Assembly: GCF_047496725.1 (NCBI RefSeq)
Contig: NC_132973.1
Location: 11,232,233 to 11,296,232 of the forward strand
Source: Anoplolepis gracilipes
Taxonomy: Eukaryota; Arthropoda; Insecta; Hymenoptera; Formicidae
DNA length: 64,000 bases
Direction: 5' to 3'
The notes below the pieces were generated by a model that saw only the letters and a program-made list of their open reading frames with translations, was not told the origin of the DNA and made no database searches. The position numbers and the translations under genes were made by a program. Shown here piece after piece: positions 10,396 through 64,000 of the stretch; within the stretch, counting starts at the first letter, position 1, and each line of letters opens with the position of its first letter.

Positions 10396-11699
10396 TTTCC
10401 GACAAGACGCTCGCATACGCAACTTGGACCATCTCCTTTTCCCTTTCTCTTTCTCTCGTTCTGTACGGATATGTCTATTTACGCGAGCGTCTTGTCTATC
10501 TATCTCTCTCTCTTTCTCTCTTCCTCTTTTACTCTGCCGGGATATCTGGATAATACAACTCTGTCTCTCTTTCTCTCTCTTCGTATCTCTCTTGCATTTT
10601 GTTTCTCTTCACGGTCGTTTTGCTACGCGTGTTGCCGTTCTTTCGCGTTGAGGAATCGCCAACGATGGAGCGAATAAAGACACCTTGAAAGCTCTGCGGT
10701 TTAACTTTTCGGAATATTCGTGTCGTGAACTCGTGAAAAAAAAAAGAATCCCAGGTTTTTATAAATTTGTTAATTGTTTGGGATTTTAATTTTTTTAAAA
10801 ATGTTTTTAAAATCTATATCCTTGAGTTTTCGAGACTTAAGATGCTTCTGTATTTTTACATGCTTGTAAGAAAAAAAATATATAGTCTCTTTACATCAAA
10901 TTATCGGAACATGTCTATAGGAGTGATTGAAAAAAATTTTGACATTAAATAGTTAAAGTCACTGTTATCTGCGCAATGAAAAAAGGCGTTATGTAAAGTG
11001 AAAGTGTCCGCGTGTAGTCGGACGTGCATTACAAATATATACATTGACGTGAAGGTGCAACGGAGAGTGTGCAAGCGCGAATGCAATTTTTTGATTAGCG
11101 ATCCTGAATCGTGACACTATTTCCGCAACGTTTATCAGAAACAGCACTCGAGAGAGAAATCGATATCCGATTGATATTTCATTCTCTTTTTTTTTTTAGA
11201 TTCGATATATTTGCAGGATATTACGATAGAATAAAGTACGACTTATTAATTGAAGAATCGATAGCTGAGAATAAATTCTGCAACACTCTGTGCATTGAAA
11301 TATTCTTGCGATTATCGTGAAAAATATAGGATGACATAGTTTGAACAAGTAATAAAAATGTGAATCATGTGATCTTTATTCTCCGACACATTTATCGGTG
11401 ATCGTTTTCCGGTTCTCCTTTGCGATCGCGATACTTTCTATGCTTTTGAAATAAATCCCCAAGGACGTTATCACAGAGCGTGAATGGCGATAGCGATTAT
11501 CTCGATCAGGAGAGTACATTCATCGATTGCACGAATGATCTCTCTTCTCACTTGGATAAAAAAAGTCAGACAACTTGATTAGCTATTATTTTTGTACTCT
11601 TCATAATCGTCATTATATATAAAACCACGTGTTATTGCAAAATGTCTTATTATCGGATAGAATTATATATCTTTTATGCTATCATTAAATTAAGGCATA

Positions 11700-12726
11700 A
11701 AGGCTGTAGCCGGATAAGTATACAAAAAGTGTCCCCGATGAGTTTTCAAATAATACTTGGCCTGTCACTTCCTTATATATATTGTAAAAAAAAATTTCCT
11801 TAAAATTTCAACTCCTTACCTTTATTATTTTCTGAATTATCGAGAAAAATGTCATTTTTTTGTTTTTATTTTTCTTTTCTGTAAATATTTGAGATGATCT
11901 TACATTGATTTTTTTTAATACTTATCAACAAAAGACAAAAAAAATGTTTTTTCATTAATCTCGAATAAAAACTCAAGTTTTAAAAAAAGAATGAAATTAA
12001 GAAATGGCCTTTTTAACATGTTCCTTTCGAGGTTCAATCATCAAACTTTTAGAGCATATCCTTTTTATATGTCTCAATATTCTGAAATTTTTTCAATTTT
12101 TTCGAGTTGGTGCAACATGGTGAAAAAAAATGAAAATTTTTTTTATTATTTTTTGATAATAGGACGGAAAATTATTTATTTTTCTTGTGATCTCTTTTTC
12201 TCTATAATTATAATAGTAATGATAATAGTAATAATAATAATTGTAATAGTTATAATTACACTGCAAAGTAGAAATATTTTTTATGCAAAAAAACTTTTCA
12301 CAAATACAACTTTTAAATTATTTTTGCATAAAAAATATTTTTATCCTGCGGTATAATTATTATAAGTATTATAATTATTATAATTACTACTATAATTATT
12401 ACAAGAAAATAAATAATTTTCCGTCTTACTACCAAAAAATAATAATTTCCATTTTTTTATTCGAGATTAATAAAAAAATACTTTTTTTGTGTCTTTTGTT
12501 GATAAATGTTCAGAAAAAAATCGATATGGGATCATCTCAATATTTACAGAAAAGAAAAATAAAATCTGAAAATAACGTTTTTCTCGATAACTCAAGAAAT
12601 TAAATAGAATTAGGAAGCTGAAATTTTGAGCAATATTTTTTTTACAGTGAGGACATGACAGGCCAAATGTTATTTGACAAACTCGTCGGAGACACTTTTA
12701 GTAAGTTTATCCGGCTATAGTCTTTG
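11700..12726. mobile_element. Fold-back (long inverted repeat) element, ~1 kb
   Basis: The outer left end (GCTGTAGCCGGATAAGTATA, then AGTGTCCCCGATGAGTTTT and TTGGCCTGTCA) recurs inverted at the outer right end (TATAGCCGGATAAACTTA, AGTGTCTCCGACGAGTTT, TTGGCCTGTCA). The match continues inward through ATTATCGAGAAAAA, TTTTCTTTTCTGTAAATATT, CATTAATCTCGAATAAA and GACGGAAAATTATTTATTTT to a small central hairpin around TTTTTTATGCAAAAA near 12311. The left arm is about 200 bp longer; the extra part (about 11990-12130) has no partner on the right. No transposase frame is present. This is a nonautonomous fold-back or large MITE with arms of roughly 400 bp. Confidence 0.75.
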
Positions 12727-13229
12727 TAGTTTTTTTTTTTTTTTTTTTAGTTTTCAGAATTTTTAATTTTTGAAGCAGTTATATCTTCGCGATATCTTCC
12801 TTCTTCTTTGTTTGTGTTTTTAAGCCTTTTCCTACTTAGCATTCCTTTATGACGATTTATTTTGGAAGATTGTCAAGGGCGCCGCATCGTACGTATCGGC
12901 CTTAAGCCACTCGGTCTGTCTGCCGAAAGAAATACGACGGTAATAACATTTCTGCCGCTCGTGGAATCGCGAAGGCCGACCAGGGGGTGACGGGGAAGAA
13001 GGGGAGAGAGAAGGGCGACGACCCGCGATCTTTATCCAATTACACAAACCTAACTCCCACCTGGGTAAAGGATTCCCTTCGCTGCCGTGTCATGTAAATC
13101 CGCGCCTCGCGGCAATATTTAACGCCTGCCTCAGGCCCCGGGCCCCGGGTCCCGAGCCAGCCCCAGGTACGCATACTCGTTAAAAGGCGTATTTCTATCG
13201 CAGGAGAGATGCAGGCCGTATCTTCTCTC

Positions 13230-13234
<5 letters not shown>

Positions 13235-13272
<38 letters not shown>
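13235..13272. repeat. (CT)n microsatellite
   Basis: Nineteen TC/CT units; produces spurious Arg/Glu frames on the minus strand. Confidence 0.95.
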
Positions 13273-13276
<4 letters not shown>

Positions 13277-13684
13277 TTTCTCTCGCGCGAGTAAGCTGGG
13301 TGGATCTCGCGATACCTCCCGATACGGCCGATGAATCGCGAACGGATTCCATCGCAAATTCCTCCTCATCCGTGTATTCCAGCTTGAAAATTCCACCGGG
13401 GAAAGTTTGAGGCAGTCAGAGCTGTCGTTATCTAAGATGATTTTAAATCTAAAGTCATAGATTGTACTGAACTTTTGGAAAGAACAAAGATTTAGAAAAA
13501 TCGAAAGAACGCACGCACATTTAAAAATACCGATAATTCTAGTATCTTTTATAAAAGAATGTAGTTAAAGACTATACTATTCTTCGATGCCTGTTAAAAC
13601 AGTTGAAAAAATATCTCTGATAAAATTTTTATGAAAAAAGTATGTTTTAAATTTCTCAGAAAATCGTAAAAATTAACGGCGCTA

Positions 13685-13685
<1 letters not shown>

Positions 13686-13719
<34 letters not shown>
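13686..13719. repeat. (TG)n microsatellite
   Basis: Seventeen TG units about 70 bp before the 13790 exon. Confidence 0.95.
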
Positions 13720-13721
<2 letters not shown>

Positions 13722-13789
13722 ATTACAACATTTTCTATCTTCATATCTTTTTCTATAAAATTAATCGAGTTAAATCGTTTCTATTTCAG

Positions 13790-14046
13790 TGGCCCCCCCG
13801 CGCGGACATATTCGAATGGTAGAAGGGTTCGACATCCGGATCTGGATGATGCCGAAATCACGCCGAATCTGACGCCGAATCAGAACGTTCTCTCCCCGGC
13901 CGGAAAGAAACGGCGCGGCTTCCGGTGCTGTATTTGTAGTGGAGGGATATGAAGGAGAGGCGGAAAGGGGGTTTACAGTTCGTCGGAGTTGCTAACGATC
14001 GTCGGTACCGATCGTGGACGAGGCGAGGAATCGTCACCATCGTACG
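13790..14046 (+). other. 5' exon of the giant gene (leader) with a protein-like ORF
   Basis: A TTCTATTTCAG acceptor at 13779-13789 opens a GC-rich segment that runs without a donor into the first coding exon. In the frame starting with the third base of a split codon it reads GPPARTYSNGRRVRHPDLDD... to KKRRGFRCCICSGGI and stops at TGA 13949-13951. That frame lacks an ATG in the exon and would need an upstream phase-2 exon. The main-protein frame has stops here, so for the 14047 start this segment is leader. Confidence 0.45.
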
Positions 14047-57558
<43,512 letters not shown>

Positions 57559-58068
57559 AGATCGTAATCGTATTCAACAAGAGAATTCGAAAACATTCTT
57601 CGACAACAGGATGGTCGCTCAGAATTTCCTCCTCTTAGATGGAGTTCTTAGATGGGAGTCAACGGAAATGTTGCCGAGAATCTCTTGTTCAGAAAAACGG
57701 CTAATGTTAACCAACGGTAACGATAAAAGAATGAAGATCACATCTGGATGAAGGAAGAATAGAAAATGTTTGAAATTTCAAGAGACGTCGCTCTCTCAGG
57801 ATTTTCCTCAGGTTTACGGGAAAGGAATTAAAGAAGAGATGTCGCGAGATCACACGATTGTCGACGGACTTCTTTAGATTGAAGTAAGATGATGCAAATA
57901 CAGATGATGCAAAAATCTAAAAGATGTTCCAATTTGATCGGACATCTTTCAAATGTTTATATTATCTGGGAAGATTGTATCTAGATAGAAGAGCACAAAT
58001 GAGAATGTTAGGTCTCAAATGAATCTAGTAAAGCTCGACATTTAATGTTAGCTTATATAGATTCGCAT

Positions 58069-58123
58069 ACACACACACACACACACACATACACACACAC
58101 GCACACACACACACACATACACA
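58069..58123. repeat. (CA)n microsatellite, interrupted
   Basis: About 25 CA units with a few T or G interruptions, 0.5 kb after the stop codon, so probably within the 3' UTR. Confidence 0.9.
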
Positions 58124-58730
58124 AAGACTGTTTCCATTTTTTCTTCTAAAGAAAAAAAAAAAAAAATCGAACGCGAAGGAAACGAAACGTCGCTCTGTTC
58201 ATATGCATCTTCTTTTGCGACACTATATCTCGCGATTGTATTAAATTAAAGCAACCCTTTGTCATTGCAAAAGTCCTCGATTTGGCCGTTGCTATGTGAG
58301 ATATTTATCAATCGTTTGCCGAGAGTGAGTCTTATTGTAAAATCGTTATCGATCATTTAATCCTTTCTTAATCTTTTCTCATGAAACATATACGATTAAT
58401 TCTCTCCAAGATTAAAATAATACAATATTTTAATTATAATTATGTTTACGTAACTTGTGTATATCGTATAATTCGATAAAGCAATACTAATGCACATTTA
58501 TTTTAACGCAAATTTAATTTTCGTTGATAGAAGATATTATCAATTTAATTTATAATATAATAGTACAATAATTTTAATTAATGTTAATTTTTTCTAGCGA
58601 TTTTTTTTAACGATGGGATTGAAAGGATCGGCGATGATTTCAAGTTCTCGGCGAATGGAATGGAAAGTAATATTTAGAGTACGTTGTTGTGTCTTTGTTC
58701 AACTTTGCATCGTTTAAATTTTATCGTACA

Positions 58731-58733
58731 TAT

Positions 58734-58817
<84 letters not shown>
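58731..58817. repeat. (TA)n microsatellite with AAATA breaks
   Basis: About 40 TA units with two AAATA interruptions. Confidence 0.9.
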
Positions 58818-58820
<3 letters not shown>

Positions 58821-61800
58821 TATGTAACATATATGTGAAGACGAAGAACGCAATTTTTTCTCAGCGAATATACTTATGATAATCGAATAAATCGAATTAT
58901 GAGATTTTGCTTAGGTCCCACGTGCTATCGAAAACCGATTAAAATTGTGTAGTATAAAAATTTAAAAGAAAAGATCGAAATTTTTAACATTTGTTTGCAA
59001 ATATCAATTTACTAAGAGAGAATACTTGCCTTACTTTCCGTTGTGGCAAATATAATTCTCGCATTTGTTATTAATCTGTTATTAATCGGATTAATTTAAT
59101 AATATAAATATATATATATATATAATCGTGAAATTCTTTTCATATCTATAATTCTTCAAATGCATGGAAAAAAAAAAAGAGATGAATATATCTCGCGCGT
59201 AAAGTCTTGCCGCAAGTGTATCATCCGCCTCCATGACATTGTGCCAAATGAAAGATATGAGATTAATCGCGTATATATTAAAGAAAATAAATTTTCGAAA
59301 TACTGTCGCAAGAGACATTGACGTCTTTGGATATGTCATTCAGTTGATCTTGAAAAAAAAAAAAGAAAGAATGAAAGAAAGAGAGAACGTGCATAATTTT
59401 GGCTTTTCCATGGATCAACGAATCCCCAATTTATTAATAGTAAGCATAGCTTAAGTGAAATTGCATAACGAAATGACATTACAAAAAAAAAAAGGCTGAT
59501 CTCTTTCTAATAGAAAAGGAGGGCGATTGATAATGGTGCCAATGATAACGTCTCGAGACTCACAATCGAACACATCATCATCACTTTGTAGTGATATGCA
59601 AATAAAAATATAAAAATAAAAGCACTAATTAAAAAAGAAAGTTGCAAGCTGAAAGTTTGAATGGAGAATGTCGCATCGTCATCGAGCGATTAATCAAGCA
59701 ATCGATGCTTCGGTAATTTTAATTGAACAGATAATTAATTAATGGAAGCATCGTTAGGAAAAACCGAGAATGCGATTTCTTACGTTATTAATTGATAAAG
59801 CCGACATCCGTTTCTATCGTTGATACAATGCAATTTCGAGAGAACGACGAGACGGAAAATGAATCGAATCGAATCGAATCGAATCAAAGAGGAAGCATCC
59901 TAGTGCCAATAATAAAATGCCACGGATATTTCTACATGTACTCAACGAGGAATACACCGGTTTCTCTCGATCTCCTATCGAGCATCCAGGATTAAACCGT
60001 ACGACGAGATTCATATTTCATATGCACACCATCACGACCCTCATTACGATGATTGATTTCGATTAATCGCATTCCTTTGTATGTATAGCGAGAATATAAA
60101 ATTATTATGTCACGTTAACGTGTTCACTCGATCGTTCGCTCATCCGTTACATTTACATTATCAAGCTTGCGACCAATGTTGATCGTACATTTACGTTTGT
60201 ACATAGCGCTCCTAAGGGAATATATTTAGGAAATAAATTAGAGGTAAAAAGAGAGCAATTTTACTAGCACGAGAAGGAGAGATTTAAAGGATCGATCAAA
60301 ACTTTGCGAGTAGGTGGCTTATTCGGAGATCAGTCCTCGTTATATACTCGATAGTTCCTTTTTCCTATCTCTATTACGAGGACGATCACTGCGATTTCAT
60401 TATACAGGTTGTATGATAAAGAGTATATTGATTTTGGCGCTTTACAATACACCTTGTATAAATATATTTATATATTCACACATTCCGCTCTATAAAAAGT
60501 ATATAACAAACAGTGAGGGAATGTCGGTCGGAGAAGAAAACTCAATTCCTGTTATATTAAGTGTATATATTATACAGTGTGTTTGTAGAGAAGAATCTAT
60601 ATCTATTTCTATTTCTAAAAAGTTTATTAATATAAAGAAAGAAGTATAAATACTATTACGCGTTATCATAAATTTTAAGTTACGAGTTATAGTTACAAAT
60701 TGACAGAAAACATATCCAGAATATTTTTCATCTGTAAAATATTTTCCCCCAATTGATTAAATAAATGTTTACTATTTAATCTTGGACAGAGTTTCTGTAT
60801 AGAAGATAAATTATGAGTTTGCGGAAATAGGAATGAAAACTTTACGGGCACCCTCTATCACTCCGACCGATAAAACGAGAAAGCTGTTGCTCGACAAATA
60901 ATTTAGAAGAGTGATAAAGAAGAAAATTAATTATCGCGCATCCGTGCGAAGAAAATTAAACGACTCAATCGAACGAGCAATCTCAGCCCGCACATAATCA
61001 CTCTAAAGTCTTAAGATATCGTTTCAACGTCTATATTTATCGGTGCTATCAAAATGTGCTACCATTGTTTTCGCATCTGTGTATGTCTCGATTTTTCAAA
61101 TAAAATGTTAATTTTATTACATAGGCTCACAGTTTAACTACCCTTTTGTCCAATTATACCGAGATATCGAGCGTCGAAATAAAATTTACAACAAAATAAC
61201 AATAATTAAACTATAAAAGATTATATACACGATGAAATTATTATACAGAAAAAAATGAAAGAGCTTTTTCAAACAATTTAAAAATCATTTCAATCTATAT
61301 ATACATATATGTTTGGATCATTGTCGAAAATACATTTGTTGGATAGTAAAAAAAAAAAATCTAAAGAATATTTACGAAACGTTTTTGATTTATTTGGCTC
61401 TGTACAGATTTACTACAAATTTATTATTGTTAATAATACCATCGTATATTTGTAACGGTTTGGGTAAATGATGCTCGCACATGTATCCTGGATGGATCTT
61501 TCCCGGAGATAGATTCGAGCCGAGACCGTCCTCTCCTTCTTTATCTCATCTTTCTTTCTTCCTCTCTCAGGCTAGATCTCTCAATCTGATCAATCCCGAC
61601 AACCGTTTATCGACTATATATACCTCGAGCATACTTCGTTTTACATAAGCTTTGGAATACCCGTGGACACATAGGTACAACGGCTTTACAATAATTTATA
61701 GGAAAGCGCGGTTGAGACGAGTGATGACAGCTACACTTATTTCGTTCATATAAATGCACGATATCAAGAAGCTTACATTCCACAAGAGAATCCCGTTTTA

Positions 61801-63078
61801 TATCCTCTTTTTTTTTTCTTGATAGAAAAAAACTTTCGATAAATACTGTGTCGTAAATTGGCGAGATAGCTAAGAATATTCTTTACGTCTAATGTTCTTA
61901 CGTCTAATTTCGATCTGCACTGCGCTTGTATGCACCGGATGCGCCAATATTTCCGTAAAATCATCTAATTGGTGTATTCCGAAAGAATACCCTGCGTGGC
62001 TATGGTCCACAATTAAAAAAAAAAAAATACAAGAAATAAACGAGTCATCTTTAAGAGAATTATTGGTGCATCCTGTGTATATGTTATTCAAATAAAAAAT
62101 AGATATCAGATACAAAAAAAAAGTACAATACCTCCAGAAAGTTAAACAAAATCATCTATCGATTATTTTTGTAAAGTGAACGATGTAACAATCCGTTCAT
62201 AAAATATCTTTGGCTATTATAAGGAAATTGACACAGACGAAATAATATATTTGATTGTTTAAATTTCGGAAAAATTGAAAATGATTAATAGAATTAATTC
62301 GATTTGTTTAATCTATTGTATGAAATTGTGAATTTGTCTAAATTCTCACTTCACTTTGTGTGATTTTGTTCACATTTCAAAATAAATTAAACTTGAGCTT
62401 GAATCGTCAGGCAGTTCACTTTTCACCTCAGCGAGCCTCGTATGTAGAAATTCATTAATATTACATTCTATCTTAGCTTCCTGTGTTCTTATAGATTCGC
62501 GTAAATGTACATACACACATCGTTGCCATATATTTCGCCTTTACTTAATATATTTTATACACAATTGAAATGTTAAATATAATTACAATTACGCAGTTTG
62601 ACTCAAATAAATTGACATGACGTGAAAATAAAATGACCTAAAAAGTAACCGGTGAACACGTAAAAATGTATATTAATTTTATAAAATAAAGGAAAAACGT
62701 GTATATATAAAACACCAAAAAAAATTGACTTTAGTGAATTTTCTAAAAAAAAAGAGAAAAACTCAAAATTAACTATTAGTAGTTTTCTAAGAAAATTTTA
62801 TATCATAATCCCAGAAAATTTCTGGATTTGTCTAGTTTTGTTTGCAAGCAAATCTTTTGAGTGTCTACGTTCCTGGTCCAACAGAATCGCTCGCTTCATT
62901 TGCGTTACTTACAGAAAATTCGCAGTAGTACATACAAGAAAATTTACAGACCTTATTTTCGAGGAAACCCGGAAGAAGTAGCGGAGAAAGAACGCTCTTC
63001 CTTCTCATTACCACCGTACGATTTCGCGGCACACAATCTTAACAATCAATATTTTTTTATATATACTATAATATTATA

Positions 63079-63201
<123 letters not shown>

Positions 63202-63508
63202 ATGTATATCATCTTATCTAAAGTCGTCGTCATCGTCGTCGTCATCGCCATGCTTTGTCAACATCGATGCAAAATAAATCACAATCGTATATTTCTTCCT
63301 CCCCGTTACCCTCCGATTGGCAACTATGCTCCTGCGTAATTAACAACATATTTATATGTTGCATATACATATATTTTTCTCCTGCCTTTTTTTCCGTCAT
63401 CGAGTTAATGAATATACTAAAAAATATTAATCCTTTCTCGCGCATTTAGACGTATTGTTCTATATAACGGAGTATTTTGGTTTTTCGAAACTATGTGATT
63501 TCACATTA

Positions 63509-63726
63509 CAAGATGCGGCAAAAGTAATATCACCTCGTTTGAATATTTAAAAACAAAAATCAATTTCTTTTTCTTCAAAAATTGAAATATTTGTCGTAAA
63601 TATGATTGTCATATTATTATGTCTAAAATAATATATATAACATTGCTTAAAAATAAATAAATGCAGAAATAAAAATTGATATATATATTCGAAAAACGAT
63701 GCGATTACTTTTGCATTACACCTTGT
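63509..63726. mobile_element. Possible mariner-like MITE relic (~218 bp)
   Basis: Left ACAAGATGCGGCAAAAGTAA and right, inverted, ACAAGGTGTAATGCAAAAGT AAT share ACAAG-TG, GCAAAAGTAAT and a following CGTTT at similar spacing. The ends resemble Tc1/mariner-type terminal repeats. The interior is AT-rich and noncoding. Confidence 0.45.
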
Positions 63727-64000
63727 GTACATCTTGTACAACGTTTCTATCTACGCCATAGTATGGAAGATCGTGACTCGGAAACGCGAAGAAGGATAAA
63801 AGTTCTCAAGATTCACTCTCATGAATACGAAACATACTTTTAGATTAAGAAATTTATCTTATAGTCTCGCTCGCGAGAGTACGTCCTATTAACGCCTGCA
63901 CCTTTTGGTTTTAACTCGACTTATTGATAACGTACGCATTAATGCGGAGCGCTTCGTCTATGGGGTAAGTAGAGAGATGTGCTTATATATTATATTATTA

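Larger units (their letters stand above)
9031..13789. other. Upstream region of the giant gene: promoter, 5' UTR/intron and repeats
   Basis: No supported coding exon. Contents: a CpG-rich block (about 9640-10280), pyrimidine-rich DNA (10310-10650), microsatellites, and a fold-back element (11700-12726). The open frames here on both strands come from CT, GA or TA repeats, or have no ATG. Confidence 0.5.

Overview
This is a eukaryotic, AT-rich insect nuclear window. The genes are split by canonical GT-AG introns (one GC-AG), coding islands are much more GC-rich than their surroundings, long introns are full of TA, CT/GA and CA microsatellites, and small inverted-repeat transposon relics are scattered throughout. 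Protein content and repeat style suggest a hymenopteran, most likely an ant, but that is an inference. I saw no bacterial operons, rRNA, convincing tRNA or CRISPR array.

Layout. (1) Positions 1-1590, plus strand: a possible 3' tail of an unknown gene, then the last two visible exons of a gene with a GHVPG / GKTFG motif resembling the FAM166/CIMIP2 ciliary microtubule-inner-protein family. (2) Positions 1960-3920, minus strand, convergent with it: a complete seven-exon kynurenine aminotransferase / cysteine-S-conjugate beta-lyase (447 aa) with its PLP lysine. (3) Positions 6226-7303, plus: a complete five-exon SMC5/6 SUMO ligase NSE2/MMS21 (206 aa) with an SP-RING. (4) Positions 7827-9030, plus: a short secreted, glutamate-rich protein, probably three exons and 222 aa, family unknown. 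(5) About 9.6-57.6 kb, plus: one very large gene. Its likely promoter is a CpG-rich block at 9.6-10.3 kb. A 5' exon lies at 13.8 kb, and eleven coding exons from 14047 to 57558 join without a break into a 2218-aa protein. That protein is largely low-complexity and disordered, with poly-His, poly-Gln and poly-Ala tracts. It ends in a MYND-type zinc finger followed by a compact domain. The architecture resembles the apical junction component AJM1/ajm-1 group; this is a recollection of the family, not a search result. An exon at 53.7 kb offers a second ending that lacks the MYND finger. (6) Positions 57559-64000: 3' UTR and intergenic DNA with no supported gene.

The genes are not an operon or a single pathway: tryptophan catabolism, DNA repair, a secreted factor and a probable junction scaffold simply sit side by side. 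The most unusual parts are the closed frame and alternative ending of the giant gene, a protein-like ORF in its 5' exon, a fold-back repeat of about 1 kb at 11.7-12.7 kb, and at least four further inverted-repeat elements.
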